Part shown: positions 46,113-53,801 of the stretch, piece by piece
Layout of the letters: each line of letters begins with the position of its first letter
Numbering within the stretch: the first letter of the stretch is position 1
Assembly: GCF_900141915.1 (NCBI RefSeq)
Contig: NZ_FQZG01000007.1
Coordinates: 1-64,000, forward strand
Direction of reading: 5' to 3'
Length of the DNA: 64,000 nucleotides
Source: Tessaracoccus bendigoensis DSM 12906
GTDB taxonomy: Bacteria > Actinomycetota > Actinomycetes > Propionibacteriales > Propionibacteriaceae
The notes under the pieces: generated by a model
What the model saw: the letters and a program-made list of their open reading frames with translations, nothing else
What the model was told of the DNA's origin: nothing
Databases searched by the model: none
Translations under genes and position numbers: made by a program

Positions 46113-46402
46113 CAGACCACCACCCTTCCAGTCGGCAGGTGGGCAGCGCAGGCGCGGTCGAGAGGGCTGTGACTTCCGCCGTCACCGAGCGGCACTTCCA
46201 CGGTTGAAAGACGTGTGATGGCTCATGTGGGAGGGCTGAAGAAGGGGGTGGCCTGACTCGGTACCTCGCGGCGTGGCGACGGTGAGAACTGGCGTCGTAC
46301 GACAGGTCGGTGGTCGTGCACCTGGCAGGTGTTCAGCCCGGCGAGGCGGTAGCTGCTCGCAGGCATCGCTTGTCCGGGGAGCGCCAAGACTGCGGAGCCC
46401 CT
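46113..46402. promoter_or_regulatory. Divergent intergenic region, candidate oriT/promoter
   Basis: This 290-bp region between the relaxase and methyltransferase starts has no gene. It contains inverted repeats GTGAC(N7)GTCAC (46169-46185) and CACCTGGCAGGTG (46319-46331). oriT often lies beside the MobF gene, so this is a reasonable place to look, but no nic site can be identified by eye. Confidence 0.3.
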
Positions 46403-47515
46403 ATGCACGACCCCACCCAGTACCACCGTCCACTCCGAGTCGGCTCGCTCTTCTCCGGGTACGGCGGGCTCGACCTCGCCGTCGAGCACGTCTTCGACGC
46501 CGAGACGATCTGGTTCTCCGAGAACAACCAGCACGTCGCCCGCGTCTTCGCCCACCATTGGCCCGACGCCCCGAACCTGGGCGACATCAGCACCATCGAC
46601 TGGCACCACGTCGAGCCAGTGGATGTGCTCTGCGCCGGGTTCCCCTGCCAAGACGTGTCCACGGTGGGCAAGCGCGCCGGCCTCGCGCCCGGTACTCGTT
46701 CCGGCCTCTGGTCGCACATGGCCGCCGCCATCGACGCGCTGCAACCAGAACTAGTCGTGATCGAGAACGTGCGCGGACTGCTCTCCTCGCCAGCCATCCG
46801 CGCACCACTGAAAGGAGACGACGATGCGCAACGCAACCCCGCCGATGCAACCCCGGACCTTGCAGCCCTTCGCGACCTGGAATCCGACCCTTGGGGTCTG
46901 GGAAACCTCGCAGCTCGACCTCTTCGCGCGGCCGGCGCCGTACTGGGCGATCTGGCCGACCTCGGGCTGGATGCGCGATGGATCGGCCTACCGGCATCCC
47001 TTGTCGGCGCTCCTCACCCCAGGCTCCGCATCTTCATCCTCGCCTGGCGCTCTGTTCCGGACGCCGCTCGCGACCGACTCGACCCGAGGCGGCGAATCAC
47101 TGGACCAAGTACGGGCGAGGCGCGGAACAATCGCCCTGTCACACCAGATCATCGACCTGGCACTCAACGGACCAACTGGCTCTCAGAACAAGAACGACGA
47201 AGCGGAGACGCTGTGGAACCTGATCGAGGACATCTTCACCGCTGGGGACGCTACACCTACGCCATCGCCCGATGGGAACACGTCACCGGACGGCCAGCCC
47301 CAGCACCCGCGCTCCTGAGCGACGACACCGGGCCGCGACCGTCACCGGCGTTCGTTGAGTGGCTGATGGGCTTGCCTGATGGTTGGGTCAGCAACGCCGT
47401 CCATGGGCTTACTCCGAACCAGCAGATCACCGCCCTCGGCAACGGTGTTCTTCCGCTTCAAGCGAGTCTGGCCGTCAGGTCGATGCTGCATGGTCATTTT
47501 GTGGGCGCTGCATGA
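46403..47515 (+). CDS. C5-cytosine DNA methyltransferase
   Basis: This 370-residue protein starts at the ATG at 46403. Motif I SLFSGYGGLDLA, motif IV GFPCQDVS with the catalytic Cys (about residue 83), motif VI VIENVRG (about 121), motif VIII VGAPHPRLRIF (about 203) and motif X ITALGNGVLPLQ are all present. It should methylate cytosine in an unknown site, protecting element DNA from host restriction. A second gene with its own ribosome site is nested at 46824-47318 in the +1 frame. The 3' end overlaps the convergent flavoprotein gene by 41 bp. Confidence 0.92.
   Translation: MHDPTQYHRPLRVGSLFSGYGGLDLAVEHVFDAETIWFSENNQHVARVFAHHWPDAPNLGDISTIDWHHVEPVDVLCAGFPCQDVSTVGKRAGLAPGTRSGLWSHMAAAIDALQPELVVIENVRGLLSSPAIRAPLKGDDDAQRNPADATPDLAALRDLESDPWGLGNLAARPLRAAGAVLGDLADLGLDARWIGLPASLVGAPHPRLRIFILAWRSVPDAARDRLDPRRRITGPSTGEARNNRPVTPDHRPGTQRTNWLSEQERRSGDAVEPDRGHLHRWGRYTYAIARWEHVTGRPAPAPALLSDDTGPRPSPAFVEWLMGLPDGWVSNAVHGLTPNQQITALGNGVLPLQASLAVRSMLHGHFVGAA
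46824..47318 (+). CDS. Nested gene inside the methyltransferase, +1 frame
   Basis: This 164-residue frame starts with an ATG 7 bp after AAAGGAG. It reads FATWNPTLGVWETSQLDLF, then YWAIWPTSGWMRDGSAY and ALFRTPLATDSTRGGESLDQ, which resembles phage/ICE proteins found next to DNA methyltransferases. Over 44 codons I counted (46850-46982), third-position G/C is 39 of 44 in this frame but only 28 of 44 in the methyltransferase frame. Just upstream the methyltransferase frame shows 41 of 44. So the nested frame appears genuinely coding. The function is unknown. Confidence 0.7.
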   Translation: MRNATPPMQPRTLQPFATWNPTLGVWETSQLDLFARPAPYWAIWPTSGWMRDGSAYRHPLSALLTPGSASSSSPGALFRTPLATDSTRGGESLDQVRARRGTIALSHQIIDLALNGPTGSQNKNDEAETLWNLIEDIFTAGDATPTPSPDGNTSPDGQPQHPRS

Positions 47516-48539
47516 GGCGGCTGACAACGGCCTGGGCATCGCGACCAACTCCGCGCAGAGTCGCTGAGGCAAAGGAACGCTGGTGTTCGAGGCCGACGAA
47601 TCCGAGTCCGGGCATCGTCGTAGAGATGCCAGCTCGGTGCCGGGGTAGACCTGTGGAGTCGAGCGCTGGGGTGCTTGCGAGAAGCGAAACGCTCGGTCGG
47701 TACCCGGTGGCGAAGAGCAGCACATCGGCCTCGCGGCGCCGCCCGTCCACACCTACGAGTCGTCCGTCTTGGATGCGCACGGGCATCGGGTTCCATCCGA
47801 CCGCTGCGCGTCGGAGGGCTGCGCGGTAGCGACCGTCGTCCAGTACCGGCGTCGTCACCGGAAAGAGTGAGTCGAGAACTCCTGCTCGGTCGAGGCCTGT
47901 ACGGACAAGCCACCAATGGAGGTCTTTACCCAGGATGCGCTGTCGTTGCCATCGGATCGGGTGACGTGAGTACATGTTCACCCGAGCCACTGTCCCAAGT
48001 TCGGCAGCGATCTGCACTGCGGAGTTACCGGCACCGAATATCGCGATCCGAGCCCCCGCGAACTCCCCGGGGCTGCGGTACTGCGCCACGTGCAGAACGC
48101 GCCCGCCGAAAGCGTCGATGCCGGGGATCGGTGGGGTGTAAGGAGCGTCGAAGCTTCCTGACGCAACAATGACGCGGTGCCCTCGCACCTCGAACCCGTC
48201 GCCCCGCGCCGCGAGTCCGTTCGCTGTCTGGGTCAGCGACGTGACTCGTCGTTGGTATCGGATGTCCACGTCCAACCGAGATGCATAGCGAGTGAGGTAG
48301 TCCACGACCTCATCGCGATGCGGATACCGATCCGGGTCGCCCGAGAACCCGAGGCCGGGTAGCTGCGAGAACCGGGCGGGCGAGAACAGCGTCAGCGAGT
48401 CGTAGTACCGAGGCCATGATCCGGCAGGCGAGGCGGAGGCGTCGAGGATCACCGACGCAGTTCCCGCTCTGCCGAGGTGGTGAGCGGCGGCTAGGCCGGC
48501 CTGCCCGGCGCCGATCACCAAAGTGTCTGTCGTCGTCAT
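47475..48539 (-). CDS. Flavin-containing monooxygenase-like protein of the arsenic island (ArsO type)
   Basis: This 354-residue protein reads from the ATG at 48539 (a GTG lies two codons upstream). FAD-binding GAGQAGLAAAHHL lies at the N-terminus, followed by the RYYDSLTLFSPARFSQLPGL motif of plant YUCCA/bacterial CzcO-ArsO proteins. NADPH-binding IFGAGNSAVQIA is central, and LLFATGYRPS lies towards the end. It is divergent from an arsR gene, with a long palindrome between them, so it probably belongs to the arsenic response. The substrate (organoarsenical or thiol) is inferred. Confidence 0.85.
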   Translation of the reverse strand: MTTTDTLVIGAGQAGLAAAHHLGRAGTASVILDASASPAGSWPRYYDSLTLFSPARFSQLPGLGFSGDPDRYPHRDEVVDYLTRYASRLDVDIRYQRRVTSLTQTANGLAARGDGFEVRGHRVIVASGSFDAPYTPPIPGIDAFGGRVLHVAQYRSPGEFAGARIAIFGAGNSAVQIAAELGTVARVNMYSRHPIRWQRQRILGKDLHWWLVRTGLDRAGVLDSLFPVTTPVLDDGRYRAALRRAAVGWNPMPVRIQDGRLVGVDGRRREADVLLFATGYRPSVSLLASTPALDSTGLPRHRAGISTTMPGLGFVGLEHQRSFASATLRGVGRDAQAVVSRLMQRPQNDHAAST

Positions 48540-48553
48540 GTCCACGATCGCAT

Positions 48554-48583
48554 CGTATCGTCATTTCCCGAAGTGACGATACG
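48554..48583. promoter_or_regulatory. ArsR-type operator between flavoprotein and arsR
   Basis: CGTATCGTCATTT (48554-48566) and AAGTGACGATACG (48571-48583) form a 13-bp inverted repeat with one mismatch around CCCG. It lies 17 bp before the arsR start and 15 bp before the flavoprotein start, where a bound ArsR dimer would block both promoters. Confidence 0.8.
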
Positions 48584-48599
48584 AGACTAGAATGAAGTC

Positions 48600-48917
48600 A
48601 TGAGTGGTTCGTTGTTCCTGGCGGAGACGCAGGCGTTCCTGAAGGCGCTGGCCAGCGAGACGCGACAGCAGATCATGCAGGAGTTCGCCACCGGCGCGGC
48701 ACTGACGGTCGGTGAGATCGCTGAGAGGTGTGGGATCGGGCAGTCCACCGCCTCGGAGCAGTTGACGATCCTGAGACAGGGGGGTCTGGTGACCTCAACG
48801 CGGACGGGCAAGCAGGTGCGGTATCGGGCGGACCCGAGCCGGATCAGTGACCAGCTGGAGGTGCTGGGCGACTTCCTTGCACGCTGCTGCCCGCCAACGG
48901 GAGCGGGCGATTCCTAG
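48600..48917 (+). CDS. arsR: ArsR-family regulator divergent from flavoprotein
   Basis: This 105-residue winged HTH reads LKALASETRQQIMQEFATGA and IGQSTASEQLTILRQGGLVT. It has no ELCVCDL metal site in the recognition region but has a C-terminal Cys pair (LARCCPP) that could bind As(III). It probably autoregulates through the palindrome upstream. Its end overlaps the arsC stop by 4 bp. Confidence 0.88.
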   Translation: MSGSLFLAETQAFLKALASETRQQIMQEFATGAALTVGEIAERCGIGQSTASEQLTILRQGGLVTSTRTGKQVRYRADPSRISDQLEVLGDFLARCCPPTGAGDS

Positions 48918-49318
48918 CTGGCGAGAGAGGCGATCAGCCCCTCAATACGGGCACGGATGTCGTCGCGGATCGGCCGCACGGCATCGATGCCTTGCCCGGC
49001 GGGGTCGTCGAGCTTCCAGTCCTCGTAGCGCTTGCCCGGGTAGAAGGGGCAGGCGTCGCCGCACCCCATCGTGATGACGACGTCAGAGGCTTGGACGGCC
49101 TCGGGCGTGAGCACCTTGGGCTGCTCTGCGGTGATGTCGATGCCCTCTTCACGCATGGCTTCGACGGCGATGGGGTTGATCTGGTCGGCGGGCATAGAGC
49201 CGGCGGAGCGGACCTCGATGCGGTCGCCGGCGAGGTGGCGCAGATAGCCGGCTGCCATCTGGGAGCGGCCGGCGTTGTGGATGCAGACGAACAGCACGGA
49301 CGGCTTGGTGTCGGTCAT
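48914..49318 (-). CDS. arsC: Arsenate reductase, low-molecular-weight phosphatase type
   Basis: This 134-residue ArsC has the P-loop VLFVCIHNAGRS (CX5R) and later VVITMGCGDACPF. It reduces As(V) to As(III) using thioredoxin or mycothiol; the trxA and trxB genes in the same operon point to thioredoxin. It starts 16 bp after the ArsR-ArsC fusion gene. It is last in a five-gene minus-strand operon. Confidence 0.93.
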   Translation of the reverse strand: MTDTKPSVLFVCIHNAGRSQMAAGYLRHLAGDRIEVRSAGSMPADQINPIAVEAMREEGIDITAEQPKVLTPEAVQASDVVITMGCGDACPFYPGKRYEDWKLDDPAGQGIDAVRPIRDDIRARIEGLIASLAS

Positions 49319-49334
49319 GGTCGGGTCTCTTTCG

Positions 49335-50327
49335 TTAGTGGGTGGTGAGGGAGTCGAGCAGGGTGCGGACGCGGGCGGAGATGTCGTCGCGGATGGCTTC
49401 GACGCCTTCGATGGAGGCGAGGGCTGGGTCTCCGACCGCCCAGTCCTCGTAGCGGACGCCGGGGATGATCGGGCAGACGTCGCCGCAGCCCATGGTGATG
49501 ACGACATCGGCGGCGCGGACCGCGTCGTCGGTAAGGGGCTTGGGGAACCGCGCGGTGGCGGCGTCCTCGCCGTCGATCTGGGTGAGCAGCGAGCGCACGT
49601 GCGGGTGGACATCTGGTGCCGGTCGTGATCCGGCGGAGCGGGCGACGACCTTGCCATCGGCCATCTGGTTGACCAGCGCGGCCGCGAGCTGGGAGCGGCC
49701 GGCGTTCTGTACGCACACGAACAGCACCTGCGGCACACCCGTCCCGCGGTCGCGGGTGAGGTCGGTGAGGCGCTGGCGGGCGAAGCGCTCGGTGAGCGGC
49801 ACCAGGTGTCGGGCGATCTTCGCGGACCGAAGGAGACCGGCGTAGGACTCCCGCACCATCGTCACCACCAGGTCACGACTCAGCGTGTCGTATTCGTCGG
49901 CCAGTTCCTCGGCGAGGCGATCGATGACGTGCGAGTCGACCTCGCGCGGCGATTCGGGACGGTCCTCGGCGGGCTCGGAAACGATGGTGGACGCGAAGCC
50001 ATCCAGGAGGGCCGTGACGGCCGCCTGTCGGGTGGCGACGATGCGGTAGTACACCCAGGTGCCGCGCCGCTCGGACGCGAGCAGGCCGGTGTCCTTCAGG
50101 ACCTTCAGGTGATGAGAGATCGTGGGTTGGGAGACGTCGGCGAGTTCGGCGAGGTCGCAGACGCAGGACTCGCCACGCGGATCGGTGGCGATGGCCGACA
50201 GCATCCGGAGCCGGAGCGGATCGGCCAGCGCCTTCAACGTGTTGGCCACGGCGGTGGCCGCATCGAGGCCGATCGCGTGCGCCTCGGCAGGTGCGCACAT
50301 CTCGACCGTTGTGGGTGTTTCGGTCAT
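49335..50327 (-). CDS. ArsR-ArsC fusion protein
   Basis: This 330-residue fusion has an N-terminal ArsR winged HTH with the metal-type segment GESCVCDLAELADVSQPTIS. A central helical region follows, with AEELADEYDTLSRDLVVTMV (about 140-195), of the three-helix type. The C-terminal arsenate reductase begins VLFVCVQNAGRS (about 204) with MGCGDVCPII. It should sense As(III) and reduce As(V) in one polypeptide. Such fusions are known in actinobacteria. The start at 50327 has AGGACACC upstream, and it overlaps the Acr3 gene by ATGA. Confidence 0.92.
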   Translation of the reverse strand: MTETPTTVEMCAPAEAHAIGLDAATAVANTLKALADPLRLRMLSAIATDPRGESCVCDLAELADVSQPTISHHLKVLKDTGLLASERRGTWVYYRIVATRQAAVTALLDGFASTIVSEPAEDRPESPREVDSHVIDRLAEELADEYDTLSRDLVVTMVRESYAGLLRSAKIARHLVPLTERFARQRLTDLTRDRGTGVPQVLFVCVQNAGRSQLAAALVNQMADGKVVARSAGSRPAPDVHPHVRSLLTQIDGEDAATARFPKPLTDDAVRAADVVITMGCGDVCPIIPGVRYEDWAVGDPALASIEGVEAIRDDISARVRTLLDSLTTH

Positions 50328-51439
50328 GGTGTCCTCCTCAGGTCGGTCGTAGCGGTGTCCGGAGCGTAGGGGTCGGTGTGGAACCAGGCGCGTGCGGCCC
50401 ACAGCGAGACGTAGACGAGGCCGACGAGCACGGGAACTTCGATAAGCGGGCCGACGACCCCTGCGAGGGCCTGTCCAGATGCCGCGCCGAAGGTGCCGAT
50501 CGCGACCGCGATGGCGAGTTCGAAGTTGTTGCCCGCCGCCGTGAACGCCAGTGTGGTGGAGCGGGCATAGCCCAGTCCGAGACCCTTGCCGAGCAAGAGC
50601 CCGACGAACCACATCAGCGCGAAGTAGACCAGTAGCGGCAGCGCGATCCGGGCGACATCGAACGGACTGGATGTGATCGCTTCGCCTTGGAGTGCGAAGA
50701 GCAGCACGATGGTGAACAGCAACCCATAGAGCGCCCACGGCCCCACTCTGGGGAGGAATCGGTTCTCGTACCAGTCGCGTCCCCGGCGCTTCTCGCCGAT
50801 CCACCGCGAGGCGAACCCGGCGATGAGCGGGACGCCGAGGAAGACCAGGACGTTCAGCGCGATCTGCCCCACCGACACTTCCAGACCTTGGGTATCGAGG
50901 CCGAGCCAGCCAGGCAGTACGGTGAGGTAGAACCAGCCGAGCAGCGAGAACGCGACGACCTGAAAGATGGAGTTGATCGCAACCAGCACGGCGGTGGCCT
51001 CTCGATCGCCGCAGGCCAGGTCGTTCCAGATCACGACCATCGCGATGCAGCGGGCCAGTCCCACGATGATGAGCCCCGTTCGGTACTCCGGCAGATCAGG
51101 CAGGAACAGCCAGGCGAGGGCGAACATGACCGCCGGGCCGATGAGCCAGTTCAGCACCAGGGATGAGACGAGGAGGCGCTTGTCGCCCGTGACGGCCGCG
51201 ATCTTGTCGTAGCGGACCTTTGCGAGCACGGGATACATCATCACGAGCAGCCCCAGCCCGATCGGTACCGAGATGCCTCCCACCTCCAAATGAGCGAGCA
51301 CATCGGAGACGGCGGGGACGAGACGACCGAGTAGGAGGCCCGCGATCATCGCCAGTCCGATCCACAGCGGCAGCCAACGGTCGAGGGCGGACAGGCGCTT
51401 CGGAGTGGCGCGTGTGGGCGCCGTTGCGGTCGCGGTCAT
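50324..51439 (-). CDS. acr3: Arsenite efflux permease Acr3
   Basis: This 371-residue membrane protein has about ten segments and the Acr3 (BASS superfamily) hallmarks IIVGLARCIAMVVIWNDLAC, with the essential Cys, and FTAAGNNFELAIAVAIGTFG. It extrudes arsenite using the proton motive force. It is ATGA-coupled to trxA upstream and to the ArsR-ArsC fusion downstream. Confidence 0.95.
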   Translation of the reverse strand: MTATATAPTRATPKRLSALDRWLPLWIGLAMIAGLLLGRLVPAVSDVLAHLEVGGISVPIGLGLLVMMYPVLAKVRYDKIAAVTGDKRLLVSSLVLNWLIGPAVMFALAWLFLPDLPEYRTGLIIVGLARCIAMVVIWNDLACGDREATAVLVAINSIFQVVAFSLLGWFYLTVLPGWLGLDTQGLEVSVGQIALNVLVFLGVPLIAGFASRWIGEKRRGRDWYENRFLPRVGPWALYGLLFTIVLLFALQGEAITSSPFDVARIALPLLVYFALMWFVGLLLGKGLGLGYARSTTLAFTAAGNNFELAIAVAIGTFGAASGQALAGVVGPLIEVPVLVGLVYVSLWAARAWFHTDPYAPDTATTDLRRTP

Positions 51440-51759
51440 GACAGGAGTCCGTCGATCTTCGCGGCGATGGACGGCTTTGGGTGCGCGCCGATCAGCATGT
51501 CGACCCGCTCGCCGTCTCGGTAGAAGGAAAGAGTGGGGATCGAGGTGACACCAGCTGTGGTCACGGTCTCGGGATTGGCGTCCGCGTCGATCTTGACGAT
51601 CTTGACCCGGCCCGCATACTCGGCGGCCAAGTGCTCCAGGATCGGAGCGATGGCCTTGCATGGGCCGCACCACGCAGCCCAGATATCAGCTACGACCGGA
51701 AGCTCTGATTCGAGCACTTCGCTGACAAACGTGGCGTCGGTGACGGGGGTGATGCTCAT
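51436..51759 (-). CDS. trxA: Thioredoxin
   Basis: This 107-residue thioredoxin has the WCGPC active site (about residues 30-34) and cis-Pro in [12 protein letters not shown]. Placed in the ars operon between trxB and acr3, it most likely recycles the arsenate reductases. Both ends overlap neighbours by ATGA. Confidence 0.94.
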   Translation of the reverse strand: MSITPVTDATFVSEVLESELPVVADIWAAWCGPCKAIAPILEHLAAEYAGRVKIVKIDADANPETVTTAGVTSIPTLSFYRDGERVDMLIGAHPKPSIAAKIDGLLS

Positions 51760-52733
51760 GCGGAAACCTCCAGAGTGGGAATCTCGATCTGGGTGGGCAG
51801 ATCGAGATTCGACAGATAGTGCTGCGCGTCCAAGGCAGAGGCGCAGCCGGTGCCAGCGGCCGTGATCGCCTGCCGGTAGTTGTGATCCACCAGGTCACCG
51901 GCGGCGAACACGCCGGCCACGTTGGTGCGTGTCGTTGGGTGGGCCACGATGACGTACCCCTCGGCGTCGGTGGACACCTGGTCGGCGACAAGCTCGGAGC
52001 GCGGGTCGTGCCCGATTGCGACGAAAGTGCCCGCCACATCCAGCACTCTTTCGGTGCCTGTGATCGTGTCGCGCAGGCGCAGACCGGTGACGTTCGCCTC
52101 GCCGAGGATCGCGGCCACCTCGCTGTTCCATGCGACCTCGATCTTGGGGTCGGCCAATGCCCGCTCGGCCATGATCCGGGACGCCCGGAACTCGCCGCGC
52201 CGGTGGACGAGCGTGACCTTGGCAGCGAAGCGCGTCAAGAACAGTGCTTCTTCCATTGCGGAATCGCCACCGCCGATGACCGCGATTTCCCGGTCACGGA
52301 AGAAGAAGCCGTCGCAGGTCGCGCACCATGACAGGCCATGTCCCGAGAGTCGCGCTTCCTCAGGGAGACCGAGCTTGCGATACGCGGACCCCATCGCCAG
52401 AATCACGGCGCGCGCCTGGAAGGTTCCGCTGCTGCTGGTCTCGATGACCTTCGTGGATTCGGTGAGTGCAAGACAGGTCGCGTCGTCGTAGATGATGCGG
52501 GCGCCGAAGCGCTCTGCCTGGGCGCGCATCGCTTCCATCAGCTCGGGGCCTTGGATGCCGTCGGTGAAGCCGGGGAAGTTCTCGACCTCCGTGGTCGTCA
52601 TCAGCGCTCCGCCGGCCGTCACTGATCCAGCCAGGACGACCGGTGCGAGGCCTGCTCGCGCGGCGTAGACAGCTGCGGTGTATCCGGCTGGGCCGGACCC
52701 GACGATCACTAGTTCCGCATCTTGCATCGACAT
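51756..52733 (-). CDS. trxB: Thioredoxin reductase
   Basis: This 325-residue flavoprotein has FAD motif [12 protein letters not shown], redox centre [15 protein letters not shown] motif [11 protein letters not shown] and [10 protein letters not shown]. It is first in the arsenic minus-strand operon and supplies electrons to the thioredoxin. The ATG at 52733 lacks a clear Shine-Dalgarno sequence; a CATAGAT-like -10 close by suggests a short or absent leader. The 145 bp upstream to the next arsR gene show no other gene. Confidence 0.93.
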   Translation of the reverse strand: MSMQDAELVIVGSGPAGYTAAVYAARAGLAPVVLAGSVTAGGALMTTTEVENFPGFTDGIQGPELMEAMRAQAERFGARIIYDDATCLALTESTKVIETSSSGTFQARAVILAMGSAYRKLGLPEEARLSGHGLSWCATCDGFFFRDREIAVIGGGDSAMEEALFLTRFAAKVTLVHRRGEFRASRIMAERALADPKIEVAWNSEVAAILGEANVTGLRLRDTITGTERVLDVAGTFVAIGHDPRSELVADQVSTDAEGYVIVAHPTTRTNVAGVFAAGDLVDHNYRQAITAAGTGCASALDAQHYLSNLDLPTQIEIPTLEVSA

Positions 52734-52878
52734 GTATCTATGTTGAAGGAGATCGAAGCAAGATGCAACCCGGGGGCGGCGGGTGCTGTTCGGACGCCAC
52801 GGGCAGGCTGGTCGCGCTCCGCGGCGTCGCGGCTTTCGAGGCGGAGTCGGTCGGAAGGGTTGTCGTGGGCCCGGTGGG

Positions 52879-53253
52879 TCAGCAGGTAATCGACGGGTCC
52901 GCCGAGCAGTTGTCCGGGTCCGGCAGTCCGGCGAGGAACGCTCGCACGGTCGCCAGGCCCTGCGGCGTGGCGTGGTAGTGCGCCCACTTGTGGCGCATCT
53001 CCCGGCTGATGAGCCCAGCCTTGACCAGCCGGGCCAGATGGTAGGAGAGGGTTGGCTGGCTGATGCCAAGACTGTCGGGCATGTGACAGGCGCACACGCT
53101 GGAGCAGCAGTTCGCCGAGATGTGATGCAGCAGCTTGACCCGGACCGGATCGGAGAGTGCCTTGAAGGTGGCGGCGACCCGCTCGGCCTCCTCGTCGGCG
53201 AGCGCCGACGCGCCCTGTGGGGCGCAGTCGATGATCGGGAGGTGCTGAACCAT
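52879..53253 (-). CDS. arsR: ArsR-family As(III)-responsive repressor with Cys-rich metal site
   Basis: This 124-residue protein has [20 protein letters not shown] then [11 protein letters not shown] at the start of the HTH, the Cys cluster expected of an As(III) sensor, followed by [20 protein letters not shown]. It also ends CSADPSITC. It is divergent from arsD with two ATTGAC-type inverted repeats between them, and it is probably the main repressor of the arsDA-M and trxB-acr3-arsC transcripts. Confidence 0.9.
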   Translation of the reverse strand: MVQHLPIIDCAPQGASALADEEAERVAATFKALSDPVRVKLLHHISANCCSSVCACHMPDSLGISQPTLSYHLARLVKAGLISREMRHKWAHYHATPQGLATVRAFLAGLPDPDNCSADPSITC

Positions 53254-53275
53254 GCGCGCCAGCTTACCACCTCAG

Positions 53276-53325
53276 ATTGACAGACGTCGATATGAGCCCT
53301 AGCCTTCATATTGACGAACATCAAT
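53276..53325. promoter_or_regulatory. Tandem ArsR operators in the arsR-arsD promoter
   Basis: ATTGACAGACGTCGAT (53276-53291) and ATTGACGAACATCAAT (53310-53325) are imperfect 16-bp dyads starting 34 bp apart. The ATTGA...TCAAT core is typical of ArsR/SmtB operators. Confidence 0.75.
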
Positions 53326-53342
53326 CCGAGAGAGGCGTCCTC

Positions 53343-53789
53343 ATGATCCAGGTCTTCGAAGGCCCGTTGTGCTGCAACACCGGGGTGTGTGGCCCCGACC
53401 CCGACCAGGCGCTGGTCGACTTCACCGCCGACCTCGACTGGCTTACCCGGCAAGGCGTGTCGGTGCGCCGGGCGAACCTGGCCCAGGACCCCGCCGCGTT
53501 CGCTGACAGCGCCGTCGCGCGGGCGTTCGTGCAGAAGGTCGGCGCGTCCGGGCTGCCGCTGATCGTGGCCGACGACGTGACGGTTGCCACCGGACGCTAC
53601 CCCTCCCGTGCCGAGCTGGCCCGGATCGCCGGCGTCGAGGCGCTCGACGAGAACACGGCGACCGGGTGCTGCGGTAGCGCCACGCCCACCCCGGCAGCGT
53701 CGGTGTGCTGTGGCGACGAGGCCCCGGTGTCGTCGGGATGCTGCGGTTCGGACCAGTCGGTGACCATCCAGTCCGGCTCTCAGGCGTAG
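53343..53789 (+). CDS. arsD: ArsD arsenite metallochaperone
   Basis: This 148-residue protein starts [20 protein letters not shown], with the Cys12-Cys13-Cys18 triad that passes As(III) to ArsA. Three more vicinal Cys pairs lie at the C-terminus (GCCGS, VCCGD, GCCGS). It hands arsenite to the ATPase encoded 12 bp downstream. ArsD is normally an ArsA/ArsB partner; the efflux protein here is Acr3. Confidence 0.93.
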   Translation: MIQVFEGPLCCNTGVCGPDPDQALVDFTADLDWLTRQGVSVRRANLAQDPAAFADSAVARAFVQKVGASGLPLIVADDVTVATGRYPSRAELARIAGVEALDENTATGCCGSATPTPAASVCCGDEAPVSSGCCGSDQSVTIQSGSQA

Positions 53790-53801
53790 GGCTGATCGGA
53801 G

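Noticed and set aside
44040-46172. Long plus-strand frames opposite the intact relaxase
   Set aside because: They are shadows of the relaxase/helicase gene, which carries all expected motifs.
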